Part shown: one piece after another, positions 53,870 through 62,273 of the stretch
Position numbering within the stretch: the stretch's first letter is position 1
How the letters are laid out: every line of letters begins with the position of its first letter
Origin: Akkermansiaceae bacterium UBA2367
Lineage (GTDB): Bacteria; Verrucomicrobiota; Verrucomicrobiia; Verrucomicrobiales; DEV007
Length of the DNA: 64,000 nucleotides
Reading direction: 5' to 3'
Assembly (NCBI GenBank): GCA_002344525.1
Contig: DDTJ01000028.1
Location: 156,747 to 220,746, forward strand
Notes under the pieces: generated by a model
Databases searched by the model: none
Told to the model about the DNA's origin: nothing
What the model saw: the letters and a program-made list of their open reading frames with translations, nothing else
Position numbers and translations under genes: made by a program

Positions 53870-54622
53870 ATGTCGCCAGAACTCGACCTCGCCTGCCGGG
53901 CCGCCCGCGAAGCGGGTGCCCTGTTGCGCGCCAACTTCGAGACCAAGCTCGATGTCGATGCCATGCACCGGCACGACATCAAGCTCGCCCTTGATGTCGA
54001 GAGCCAGAAGCTCATCGAGCGGCTCATCCTCGCGACCTTCCCCGACCACGCCATCTACGGCGAGGAGGGCCTCGCGGGCGACCAGTCGAGCGACAGCCAG
54101 TGGATCGTCGATCCTATCGACGGCACGGTGAACTTCTTCTACGGCATCCCGCACTTCTGCGTCTCCATCGCGATGCGGCGGGCCGGGGAGCTGAAGATCG
54201 GCGCGATCTACGATCCCATGATGGACGAGCTCTACGCCGTCGATTTCGAGGGTCTCGCCACTCGCAACGGCCAGCCCATCCGCCCGAGCGACCGCGCCGA
54301 GCTGGCCGAGGCCGTCGTCACCGTCGGCTTCTCGAAATCCAGTGAGTCCATCGACGCCGGGCTCGCCCGCTACAAGTCCATCGCCCACCGCGTCCGCAAG
54401 ACGCGCATGATGGGCAGCGCCGCCCTCGCCCTCGCCTACATCGCCTGCGGTCGTCTCGACGCCTACATCGAGGAGGCGATCAGCCTCTGGGACATCGCCG
54501 CCGGCCAGCTCCTCCTCGAACGCGGCGGGGGTTCCGTCGTGCTGACGCCCTCTCCCGGAAACCCCGACAAATCCGGCATTGTTGCGAGCAACGGACGGAT
54601 TGAGTTGAGGGTTGAGGGTTGA
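53870..54622 (+). CDS. Inositol monophosphatase family protein
   Basis: A 250-residue metal-dependent phosphatase. Metal ligands: IYGEEGLAG (Glu), WIVDPIDGTVNF (two Asp, Thr) and ISLWDIAAGQLLLERGGG (Asp). Family members hydrolyse inositol phosphate, fructose bisphosphate, histidinol phosphate or PAP; which applies here is undecided. The last codons run into a tandem repeat (IELRVEG, stop 54620-54622). Confidence 0.9.
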   Translation: MSPELDLACRAAREAGALLRANFETKLDVDAMHRHDIKLALDVESQKLIERLILATFPDHAIYGEEGLAGDQSSDSQWIVDPIDGTVNFFYGIPHFCVSIAMRRAGELKIGAIYDPMMDELYAVDFEGLATRNGQPIRPSDRAELAEAVVTVGFSKSSESIDAGLARYKSIAHRVRKTRMMGSAALALAYIACGRLDAYIEEAISLWDIAAGQLLLERGGGSVVLTPSPGNPDKSGIVASNGRIELRVEG

Positions 54623-54769
54623 GGGTTGAGAGTGGAGAGTGGAGAGTGGAGAGTGGAGAGGCCCGGAACCGGCGAGTGAACTCGCCGCAACAATCCGGTC
54701 TTGGACTTCGGCGCAAGCCGCTCACTTTCAAACTCTCAACTCTCAACTCTCAACTAACCACTCTCAACT
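54599..54769. repeat. Heptamer/octamer repeat array forming inverted arms
   Basis: Left arm: repeats of GTTGAGG and GGAGAGT from 54604 to about 54660. Right arm: repeats of AACTCTC from about 54731 to 54769. The arms are largely complementary and can pair across ~70 bases. The left arm overlaps the end of the phosphatase gene; the right arm ends six bases before ispF. Confidence 0.75.
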
Positions 54770-54775
54770 CCCCCC

Positions 54776-55276
54776 ATGAGATACCGCAGCGGCATCGGAT
54801 ACGACGTCCACGCTTTCGCCGAAGGCCGTCCCCTCGTCCTTGGCGGCGTGACCATCCCCCACGGTCGTGGCTTGGCCGGGCACTCCGATGCCGACGTGCT
54901 CTCTCACGCCATCGCCGACGCCATCCTCGGGGCCATCGGCGAGCCTGACATCGGCCATTGGTTTCCGCCCTCCGACGCCTCCATCGAGGGCATCAGCAGT
55001 CTGAAAATCCTCGAAAAGGCCGCCGAACTCGCCGCCGCTGCGGGCGGACGCATCGAGAACATCGACAGCACCCTCGTTGCCGAGGAGCCTCGCGTCGGGA
55101 GCCACGTCCCCGCGATGAAAGCCGCCCTCGCCGCCGCCCTCGGCATCGAGCCGACCGACATCGGGATCAAGGCGACGACGAACGAGGCCATGGGCTTCGT
55201 CGGTAGACGCGAGGGCATCGCCGCGCTGGCCGTGGCCTCGGTGGCGCTGCCGGAGCGGCGTCCCTTGGGTTCGTAA
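54776..55276 (+). CDS. ispF: 2-C-methyl-D-erythritol 2,4-cyclodiphosphate synthase
   Basis: A 166-residue MEP-pathway enzyme making the cyclodiphosphate on the way to isoprenoids. Zinc site GIGYDVHAF (Asp, His) and LAGHSDADVLSHAI (His), then DIGHWFPPSD and GIKATTNEAMGFVGRREGIA match throughout. Usual length. Isoprenoids are also the source of the squalene used by the cyclase encoded elsewhere in the window. The start follows a repeat arm. Confidence 0.96.
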   Translation: MRYRSGIGYDVHAFAEGRPLVLGGVTIPHGRGLAGHSDADVLSHAIADAILGAIGEPDIGHWFPPSDASIEGISSLKILEKAAELAAAAGGRIENIDSTLVAEEPRVGSHVPAMKAALAAALGIEPTDIGIKATTNEAMGFVGRREGIAALAVASVALPERRPLGS

Positions 55277-55383
55277 CTGAAACACGGGAGATCGCCCGAC
55301 ACTGATTTGTGCCGAGGGCCTCGACCTCGGTCGATCGTCGAAACATCCAGCCCGCGCCCGATGCCTACAGCTAAAGATCCCGA

Positions 55384-55404
55384 GCATGGGCTTCCAGCCC
55401 ATGC
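55384..55404. repeat. Perfect 8-bp hairpin
   Basis: GCATGGGC-TTCCA-GCCCATGC. No T-run follows, so it is more likely a dispersed repeat than a terminator. Confidence 0.55.
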
Positions 55405-55440
55405 CTTCAAAAGGATGACGGGCGACAAAGAGCGAACGGC

Positions 55441-55644
55441 CATCGTTGGAAACCCGACGCCTTTCTGGAGAAGGTGCGCGAAGTGCCCGACTTCTTCCCG
55501 GAATACGCGGGCCGCACCATCCAGCCACTGCTTGCCAGCGTAAGCTTCGACCCTTCGCTGGTCACCTACCTCACCCGTCGGCGTCTCTACGCCCTCGGGT
55601 TCGGGGACGAAACGATGGAGCTGCTTAACGAGGGGGCTTTCTGA
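55441..55644 (+). pseudogene. C-terminal fragment of an unknown gene
   Basis: A coding-like frame ending in TGA at 55642-55644 reads KPDAFLEKVREVPDFF and RTIQPLLASVSFDPSLVTYL, then RRRLYALGFGDETMELL. It has good codon use for this genome but no start codon with ribosome binding site, and a repeat lies just before it. It looks like the 3' end of a gene whose front has been lost. I do not recognise the family. Confidence 0.45.
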
Positions 55645-55740
55645 CCCCGGCGTCCCGCCGCCCTTCCCCAGGAAATGCGCGGAAAGACGCGGAAACGCGG
55701 GCAAGTTTCCGGGGCCGGAAAAATTTGAAATAAAATCCGT

Positions 55741-55768
55741 TTGCGGGCTGGGGAAGTCCGCCTATATT
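55741..55768 (+). promoter_or_regulatory. Candidate promoter of the str-S10 operon
   Basis: TTGCGG at 55741-55746, 16-base spacer, TATATT at 55763-55768, preceded by an AT-rich stretch (GAAATAAAATCC). Gives a leader of about 120 bases before rpsL. Confidence 0.5.
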
Positions 55769-55896
55769 CCCGCCCCCCGCTCCGCCTTGGCGTCTTGGAA
55801 GCGGGGCTTTTCTGGTTCGATCCGCCGCCTTTTCGGCAAGAGCCACAAAGCACGAAGGATGCCGAATTTTACCATTTTCCAACCCCGGAGACAACC

Positions 55897-56274
55897 ATGC
55901 CCACGATCAACCAGCTCGTTCGCAAAGGGAGACAGGACAAGCCCGACAAGTCCAAGTCGCCCGCGCTCGACGATTGCCCGCAGCGCCGCGGCGTGTGCTT
56001 GCAGGTCTACACCCGCACGCCCAAGAAGCCGAACTCGGCGCTCCGGAAGGTGGCCAAGGTCCGCCTCACCAACGGCGAGGAAGTGATCGCCTACATCGGG
56101 GGGGAAGGCCACAACCTCCAGGAGCACTCCATCGTGCTGGTCCGTGGCGGCCGGGTCAAGGACTTGCCGGGTGTCCGCTACCACATCGTGCGGGGTGCCC
56201 TCGACACCCTCGGCGTGGCCAAGCGCAAGCAAGCCCGTTCGAAATACGGAGCGAAGCGACCTAAGAAGGGGTGA
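55897..56274 (+). CDS. rpsL: 30S ribosomal protein S12
   Basis: A 125-residue decoding-centre protein: MPTINQLVRKGR, TPKKPNSALRKVAKVRLTNG and DLPGVRYHIVRGALD. The Asp in the last motif is the residue methylthiolated in other bacteria. The usual PALKSCPQKRG is PALDDCPQRRG. First gene of the ribosomal operon. ATG 55897 fits the family exactly; upstream extension is not homologous. Confidence 0.98.
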   Translation: MPTINQLVRKGRQDKPDKSKSPALDDCPQRRGVCLQVYTRTPKKPNSALRKVAKVRLTNGEEVIAYIGGEGHNLQEHSIVLVRGGRVKDLPGVRYHIVRGALDTLGVAKRKQARSKYGAKRPKKG

Positions 56275-56342
56275 GGGTTTGACCTGCGTCAAATCCTCTC
56301 TCCGGCGATACGAATGTTCCAGGTTTTCACCGAAATAATCCT

Positions 56343-56816
56343 ATGTCCCGAAGAAAAAGAGTCTACAGCAAGCCCGAGCGGCGCGATGCCCGCTACGACA
56401 GTCCGCTGGTCTCCAAGCTGGTGTCCAAGGTGATGCGCCAAGGCAAGCGTTCCCTCGCGGAGCGCATCGTCTACGCCGCCATCGACCGCGCCAACGAAGG
56501 GGCCGAGTCGGTCGATCCGGTCGAGGTCCTCAACCGCGCCGTGGAGAACGCCAAGCCGCGCGTCGAGGTGAAGAGCCGCCGCGTCGGCGGGGCCACCTAC
56601 CAGGTTCCGCTGGAGGTCTCCATCGACCGCCAGGAGGCCCTCGCGATGCGTTGGATCGTCAACGCCGCCCGCAACCGTCGCGGCACCCCGATGCACATCG
56701 CCCTCGCCAACGAGATCCGCGACGCGAGCACCAATCAAGGCGTCGTCGTCCGCAAGCGTGACGAGACCCACAAAATGGCCCAGGCCAACCGCGCCTTCGC
56801 CCACTTCCGCTGGTAA
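56343..56816 (+). CDS. rpsG: 30S ribosomal protein S7
   Basis: A 157-residue primary assembly protein of the 30S head. Starts MSRRKRVYSKPERRDARYDS; conserved VSKVMRQGKRSLAERIVYAA and GGATYQVPLEVS seen. Lies 68 bases after rpsL and 40 before fusA. Confidence 0.98.
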   Translation: MSRRKRVYSKPERRDARYDSPLVSKLVSKVMRQGKRSLAERIVYAAIDRANEGAESVDPVEVLNRAVENAKPRVEVKSRRVGGATYQVPLEVSIDRQEALAMRWIVNAARNRRGTPMHIALANEIRDASTNQGVVVRKRDETHKMAQANRAFAHFRW

Positions 56817-56856
56817 GAATCCCGTGCCTGCCGTCCTACAGTCCCCGTCCAAGCCG

Positions 56857-59001
56857 ATGAGTGGTGGTCCCAATGCTCCCGACCGCGCGTTTCCGCTTGA
56901 GCGGACGCGCAACATCGGGATCGCGGCCCACATCGACGCGGGCAAGACGACGTTGACCGAGCGCATCCTCTTCTATACGGGGGCGATCCACAAGCTCGGC
57001 GAGGTCCATGACGGCCAAGCGACGACGGACTGGATGGAGCAGGAGCGCGCCCGTGGCATCACAATCACCTCTGCCGCCGTCACCTGCGAATGGCGACAGG
57101 CCGAGGAAGTCGGTGTTTACAAGTCGGCGGCGGGTGAGCGCAACCGGGTCAATATCATCGACACACCCGGTCATGTCGATTTCACCGCCGAGGTGGAGCG
57201 CTCTTTGCGTGTCCTCGACGGCGCGGTCGTGGTCTTCTGCGGTGTCGCCGGGGTGCAGCCCCAGTCCGAGACGGTCTGGCGTCAGGCCAGTAAATACGGC
57301 GTCCCCCGTCTGATTTTCGTGAACAAGATGGACCGGATCGGCGCCGACTTCGACGCCGTGGTCGCCGATGTGCGGGAGAAACTCGGGGCCAACGCCCATC
57401 CCGTCCTCATCCCCATCGGTTCGCAGGACACCCTCCGCGGCCAGATCGATGTGATCAGCCTGAAGGCGGTGATCTATTCCGACGACGATTTGCTCGGTTC
57501 GACCTACGAGGTGACCGAACTCACCGACGAGCAGCTTGAGATCGCTCTCGCCGCCCGCCAATCCCTCCTCGAAGCCCTCGCCGAGGTCGATGACGAGATC
57601 GCCACGATGTATCTGGAGGAGGCCGAGATTCTTCCCGCCGACATCAAGGCGGGCCTGCGCCGCGCCACCATTGCCAACGCCATCGTTCCGGTGATCGGCG
57701 GTTCCGCGTTCAAAAACAAGGGTGTCCAATACCTCCTTGATGCCGTGGTGGACTACCTCCCCAGCCCGCTCGACATTCCCCCGGCACAAGGGATGAAGGC
57801 CGATGATGAATCCGTCCTCGTCGAGGCTCCGGCGGACGACCGCGCCAAGTTCTGCGCCCTCGCCTTCAAGCTCTGGTCCGACAAGTTCGTCGGCAAGCTC
57901 GTCTTCATCCGCGTCTATTCCGGCACGGTGTCGAAGGGCGACAAGATTTTCAATTCCCGCACGGGTCGCGCCGAGCGCATCGGCCGCCTCATCCAGATCC
58001 AGTCGAACGACCACAAGGATATCGAGACCTGCCACGCGGGCGACATCGCCGCGATCGTCGGGCCGAAGAACGTCCGCACCGGCGACACCCTGCATGTGGA
58101 AGGCTTCGACATCCTGCTGGAGCCGCCCGCTTTCCCCGAGCCGGTCATCTCCATGGCGGTCGAGCCGAAGACCACGGCCGACTCCGACAAGCTGACCGAG
58201 GCGCTCCGCCGCCTCGCCGAGGAGGATCCCACCTTCGTCGTCTCGACCAACGAGGAGACCGGGCAGACCCTCATCGCTGGGATGGGCGAGCTTCACTTGG
58301 AGATCATCCAATCGCGCCTGCAATCCGAGTTCAGCGTCCGCACCAACGCGGGAAAGCCGCAAATCGCCTATCGCGAGGCTGTGACCAGGGCCGCCGACGG
58401 CGAATACAAGCTCGTCAAGCAGACTGGAGGTAAGGGGCAGTATGGCCACGTCATCCTCCGCGTCTCCCCCAACGAGCGGGGCAAGGGATTCACCATCAAC
58501 AACCGCGTCACTGGCGGGGAGATTCCCAAGGAGTTCATTGGCGCTTGCGAGACCGGCATTCGCGAATCGCTCACCAACGGCGTCATCCTCGGCTATCCCG
58601 TCGTCGATCTCCACGTCGATCTCCTCGGCGGCTCCAGCCACGAGGTCGATTCCAACGAACAGGCGTTCAAGATCGCCGCGATCCTCGCGATGCGCGAGGC
58701 CGTCGCCGCCGCCGGCCCGGCCCTGCTGGAGCCCGTCATGCAGGTGACTGTCGAGGTGCCTGACGAATACCAAGGCGACATTATCGGCGACCTCAACCGC
58801 CGCCGCGGACGCATTGCCGAGGTCGGCTCGCGCAACGGCCTCAGCCAGATCCATTCCGAAGTGCCCATGGCCGAGATGTTCGGCTACGCCACCGATATGC
58901 GCAGCCTCTCCAAAGGACGCGCCAGCTTCTCGATGGAGCCCCTCCGCTTCGAGGAGGTACCCGCCGCCATCCTTGAGCGCATGACCGCGCAATACGTCTG
59001 A
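56857..59001 (+). CDS. fusA: Elongation factor G
   Basis: A 714-residue translocation GTPase. G1 AHIDAGKTT, G2 RGITITSAA, G3 DTPGHVDF and G4 NKMDRIGADF are intact. Domain IV contains TGGKGQYGHV. Between the G2 and G3 regions the loop is several residues longer than in E. coli (EWRQAEEVGVYKSAAGERN). ATG 56857 was chosen; the longer frame from 56758 would overlap rpsG with unrelated residues. No tuf gene follows; rpsJ comes directly. Confidence 0.97.
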   Translation: MSGGPNAPDRAFPLERTRNIGIAAHIDAGKTTLTERILFYTGAIHKLGEVHDGQATTDWMEQERARGITITSAAVTCEWRQAEEVGVYKSAAGERNRVNIIDTPGHVDFTAEVERSLRVLDGAVVVFCGVAGVQPQSETVWRQASKYGVPRLIFVNKMDRIGADFDAVVADVREKLGANAHPVLIPIGSQDTLRGQIDVISLKAVIYSDDDLLGSTYEVTELTDEQLEIALAARQSLLEALAEVDDEIATMYLEEAEILPADIKAGLRRATIANAIVPVIGGSAFKNKGVQYLLDAVVDYLPSPLDIPPAQGMKADDESVLVEAPADDRAKFCALAFKLWSDKFVGKLVFIRVYSGTVSKGDKIFNSRTGRAERIGRLIQIQSNDHKDIETCHAGDIAAIVGPKNVRTGDTLHVEGFDILLEPPAFPEPVISMAVEPKTTADSDKLTEALRRLAEEDPTFVVSTNEETGQTLIAGMGELHLEIIQSRLQSEFSVRTNAGKPQIAYREAVTRAADGEYKLVKQTGGKGQYGHVILRVSPNERGKGFTINNRVTGGEIPKEFIGACETGIRESLTNGVILGYPVVDLHVDLLGGSSHEVDSNEQAFKIAAILAMREAVAAAGPALLEPVMQVTVEVPDEYQGDIIGDLNRRRGRIAEVGSRNGLSQIHSEVPMAEMFGYATDMRSLSKGRASFSMEPLRFEEVPAAILERMTAQYV

Positions 59002-59039
59002 CACCCCACCGATTTTCAAACTCCAACGGACCAAGCACC

Positions 59040-59348
59040 ATGCAGGGACAAAGCATTCGAATCCGCCTCCGCGCCTACGACGCCCGACTTCTCGACAAAT
59101 CGACCCTCGACATCGTGGAGACCGCGAAACGCACCGGGGCCCGCGTCGCCGGACCGATCCCGCTGCCGACCCGTATCGAGAAATTCAGCGTGAACCGCTC
59201 GCCCCACGTCAACAAGAAGTCGGCCGAGCAGTTCGAGATCCGCACCCACAAGCGTCTCCTCGACATCGTCGAACCCACCTCCCGCACCGTCGATGAGCTG
59301 AAGAAGCTCAATCTCCCCGCCGGCGTCGATATCACCATCAAAATCTGA
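59040..59348 (+). CDS. rpsJ: 30S ribosomal protein S10
   Basis: A 102-residue protein: QSIRIRLRAYDARLLDKS, GPIPLPTRIEKFSVNRSPHV and FEIRTHKRLLDIVEP. Classic first gene of the S10 operon, here 38 bases after fusA, so str and S10 operons are joined. Confidence 0.98.
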   Translation: MQGQSIRIRLRAYDARLLDKSTLDIVETAKRTGARVAGPIPLPTRIEKFSVNRSPHVNKKSAEQFEIRTHKRLLDIVEPTSRTVDELKKLNLPAGVDITIKI

Positions 59349-59404
59349 GGGGCCGCGCCCTTCCCCGTGAACCTTCAGCCCAGTTCAGCCTGAACGACTT
59401 GCCC

Positions 59405-60103
59405 ATGAGCATCGGACTAATCGGAAAGAAAGTCGGCATGACCCGCATCTTCAACGAAGCGGGCGAGGCCATCGCCGTGACCGTGATCGACGTGAGCGAC
59501 AACGTCTTCCTCCAGAAGAAGACGGCGGAAAAAGACGGATACAGCGCCGTCCAGGTCGGTTACGACGACCAGAAGGAATCCCGCCTCACCCGCGCCGAAG
59601 CCGGCCACCTCAAGGCCAACGGCTCCACGCCGAAGCGCAAGATCCTCGAGTTCCGCGTCGAGAGCGACGAGCAGCTCCCCGAGATCGCCAACCCCGGCCT
59701 CGACCTCTTCGACGAGGGGCAGTGGGTCGATGTCATCGGCACGAGCAAGGGCAAGGGCTTCCAAGGCGTCATGCGTCGCCACAACTTCCACGGCCAGCCC
59801 CAGGCCCACGGCCACATGATGCACCGCCGGACTGGTGGTGTCGGGGCCGGCACCGATCCCGGTCGTATCTGGAAAGGCAAGGCCATGCCTGGCCACCAAG
59901 GCAGCGAGCGCAAGACCGTGCAGAATCTCAAAATCGTCCAGAAGCGCAACGACGACAAAGTGCTCCTCGTCAGCGGCGCGGTGCCGGGCGCGAAGGGCGG
60001 CTACGTCGTGATCCGTCCTGCCAAGAAGAAGGAGGCTCCCGAACGCAACCTGAAAGCCGGGGCCGCCCAAGCCGCCGCGACGGAGGAATCCGCCGAGGGC
60101 TGA
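59405..60103 (+). CDS. rplC: 50S ribosomal protein L3
   Basis: A 232-residue protein: SIGLIGKKVGMTRIF at the start and GKGFQGVMRRHNFHGQPQAH with MPGHQGSERKTVQNLKIV near the peptidyl-transferase loop. ATG 59405 preferred to TTG 59399. A ~20-residue Ala/Glu-rich tail extends the usual end. Confidence 0.97.
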   Translation: MSIGLIGKKVGMTRIFNEAGEAIAVTVIDVSDNVFLQKKTAEKDGYSAVQVGYDDQKESRLTRAEAGHLKANGSTPKRKILEFRVESDEQLPEIANPGLDLFDEGQWVDVIGTSKGKGFQGVMRRHNFHGQPQAHGHMMHRRTGGVGAGTDPGRIWKGKAMPGHQGSERKTVQNLKIVQKRNDDKVLLVSGAVPGAKGGYVVIRPAKKKEAPERNLKAGAAQAAATEESAEG

Positions 60104-60147
60104 GACGACCCGAGCGAACCCATTTATAGAGAAAGGAAGACCCCCAG

Positions 60148-60765
60148 ATGGCAGCCAAGACTCTCAATCTCGAAGCCGCGAAAAGCGCGAATCTCACCCT
60201 CGTGGAGGACGCCGAGCGCGGACGCCAAGCCGTTCACGATGTGATCGTGGCGATGCAGGCGAACCGCCGCAGCGGCAGCGCCAACACCAAGACCCGAGGC
60301 GAAGTCTCCGGGACCGGCAAGAAGCCCTATCGCCAGAAAGGCACGGGCAACGCCCGCCAAGGCGGCAACAACCCGCCCCACCACGAAGGCGGCGGCGTCG
60401 CCTTCGGCCCGAGGCCCCGCGACTATTCGAAGAAGGTGAACCGCTCCATCCGCCGTCTCGCTTTCTCCAAGGCCCTCACCGCCCGTATTGAGGCTGGCGA
60501 TGTCCTCACCGTGCCTTCCTTCGCCGTCGCCGACGGGAAGACCAAGTCCTTCGTCAAGCAGGTCGACGACCTTGCCGGCGACGTGAAACGCGTCCTCATC
60601 GTGGGGGGCGAGTTCTCCGAGGAGACCAAGCGCGCCGCCCGCAACGTGCCGTCGGCCCAGCTCATTTCGGCGCATGAGGTCAACACCGAGCAGCTTCTCC
60701 ACTACACCAAGATCCTCGTGGTGGAGCCGGCCCTCGAAACCCTCGCCGCCCGCACCGCCAACTGA
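60148..60765 (+). CDS. rplD: 50S ribosomal protein L4
   Basis: A 205-residue protein with the tunnel loop TRGEVSGTGKKPYRQKGTGN and GGGVAFGPRPRDYSKKVNR. An AAAGGAAG ribosome binding site precedes the ATG. In other bacteria L4 can autoregulate the S10 operon; no leader site was identified here. Confidence 0.97.
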   Translation: MAAKTLNLEAAKSANLTLVEDAERGRQAVHDVIVAMQANRRSGSANTKTRGEVSGTGKKPYRQKGTGNARQGGNNPPHHEGGGVAFGPRPRDYSKKVNRSIRRLAFSKALTARIEAGDVLTVPSFAVADGKTKSFVKQVDDLAGDVKRVLIVGGEFSEETKRAARNVPSAQLISAHEVNTEQLLHYTKILVVEPALETLAARTAN

Positions 60766-60785
60766 AGAGGAGGAAAGGAATCCAC

Positions 60786-61070
60786 ATGAAAGACATTTTC
60801 CAAGTCGTCGAAACGATCCAGCTCAGCGAGAAGGCCACCCTCCTCACCGAGACGCGCAACGAGTACGTCTTCAAGGTGAACCGCAAGGCCAACAAGCTTG
60901 AGATCAAGGAAGCGGTCGAGAAGCTCTTCGGCAAGAAGGTCGTTGACGTCCGCACCGCGAACTACCAAGGCAAGAAGAAGCGCGAGCGCCGCGCCGACTT
61001 CGGCCGCACCAAGCATTGGAAGAAAGCCTTCGTCCGCCTCGCCGACGGGGAGTCCATCGAATTCGTCTAA
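60786..61070 (+). CDS. rplW: 50S ribosomal protein L23
   Basis: A 94-residue protein at the exit tunnel: LLTETRNEYVFKVNRKANK and EAVEKLFGKKVVDVRTANYQ. GGAGGAAAGG lies upstream of the ATG. Gap of 20 bases from rplD. Confidence 0.97.
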   Translation: MKDIFQVVETIQLSEKATLLTETRNEYVFKVNRKANKLEIKEAVEKLFGKKVVDVRTANYQGKKKRERRADFGRTKHWKKAFVRLADGESIEFV

Positions 61071-61092
61071 CCGTCCACCTTCCGCAAGAGCC

Positions 61093-61941
61093 ATGGCTTT
61101 GAAAACCTTCAGACCGATCACGCCGCCGAGCCGCTACAAGCTCCTCCCCGACTTCGAGGAGATCACCGCCTCGTCGCCCGAGAAGAGCCTCTGCCGCCCC
61201 CTCAAGAAGTCGGGCGGACGGAACAACAACGGGCGCATCACCGTGCGCCACCGCGGCGGTGGCCATAAACGGAAATACCGTCTCATCGACTTCAAACGGA
61301 GCCGCCGCGACGAGGCCGCCAAGGTGCTGACCGTCGAGTACGATCCCAACCGCAGCGCCCGCATCGCCCTGGTCGAATACGCCGATGGCCAGCGCTCCTA
61401 TATCCTCGCCCCGCGTGGGTTGGAGGTCGGATCGCAGGTCGCCGCTGGCGAGAAGGCCCCGATCAAGCCCGGCAACGCCCTGCCGCTCGGCAGCATCCCG
61501 ACTGGCTCGACCATCCACAACGTCGAGATCACCCCCGGTCGTGGCGGCCAGATCGCCCGCAGCGCCGGCCAGAGCTGCGTCCTCTCCAACCGCGAAGGCA
61601 GCTACGCCCTCGTCAAGCTTCCCTCCGGCGAAATCCGCAAGATCCACACGAGCTGCTACGCCACCATCGGCACGGTGGGCAACGTCCAGCACGAGCAGGT
61701 CATCAGCGGCAAGGCTGGTCGCAGCCGTTGGCTCGGCGTGCGTCCGACCGTGCGCGGCATGGCCATGAACCCTGTCGACCACCCCAACGGCGGTGGTGAG
61801 GGCAAATCGAAATCCGGCGGTGGTCGCCAGCACCTCAAGAGTCCTTGGGGCCACACGAAGGGCCAGAAGACCCGCCAGAAATACAAAGGCAGCGACAAGT
61901 TCATCGTCGAGCGCCGCAAGACCAAGAAGCGCCGCCGTTGA
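61093..61941 (+). CDS. rplB: 50S ribosomal protein L2
   Basis: A 282-residue protein: GGRNNNGRITVRHRGGGHKR near the start, GGQIARSAGQSCVL in the middle, and the catalytic-site loop VRGMAMNPVDHPNGGGEGKS including the conserved His. Normal length. Confidence 0.98.
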   Translation: MALKTFRPITPPSRYKLLPDFEEITASSPEKSLCRPLKKSGGRNNNGRITVRHRGGGHKRKYRLIDFKRSRRDEAAKVLTVEYDPNRSARIALVEYADGQRSYILAPRGLEVGSQVAAGEKAPIKPGNALPLGSIPTGSTIHNVEITPGRGGQIARSAGQSCVLSNREGSYALVKLPSGEIRKIHTSCYATIGTVGNVQHEQVISGKAGRSRWLGVRPTVRGMAMNPVDHPNGGGEGKSKSGGGRQHLKSPWGHTKGQKTRQKYKGSDKFIVERRKTKKRRR

Positions 61942-61980
61942 TCGCGTTGTCATCGAAATTGAATCCAGAGAAAGCAGATT

Positions 61981-62259
61981 ATGGGTCGTTCACTGAAAAA
62001 AGGTCCTTTCGTTGATCAGAAGCTCCTGATCAAGATCGACGACATGAACGCGTCGGGGCAGAAGCGCCCCATCAAGACGTGGTCGCGCCGCTCGATGATC
62101 ACCCCCGACTTCGTCGGCCACACCTTCCTTGTCCACAACGGCAAGGAGTTCAACTCCGTCTTCGTGACCGAGAACATGGTCGGCCACAAGCTCGGCGAAT
62201 TCTCCCTCACCCGGAAGTTCGGCGGCCACAGCGGCCACAATCCGAAGATCAAGGGTTGA
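61981..62259 (+). CDS. rpsS: 30S ribosomal protein S19
   Basis: A 92-residue protein: MGRSLKKGPFVDQKLL, TWSRRSMITPDFVGHTFLVH and GHKLGEFSLTRKFGGHSGHN. Usually followed directly by rplV; here an exported protein gene intervenes. Confidence 0.98.
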   Translation: MGRSLKKGPFVDQKLLIKIDDMNASGQKRPIKTWSRRSMITPDFVGHTFLVHNGKEFNSVFVTENMVGHKLGEFSLTRKFGGHSGHNPKIKG

Positions 62260-62273
62260 TCGCCTCCCTCCGC

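Larger units (their letters stand above)
55277..55740. other. Mostly non-coding region between ispF and the ribosomal operon
   Basis: Holds a TCGACCTCGGTCGA palindrome at 55321-55334 (the complement of 24113-24126), a GCATGGGC hairpin at 55384-55404 and a gene fragment at 55441-55644. No complete gene seen. Confidence 0.5.
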
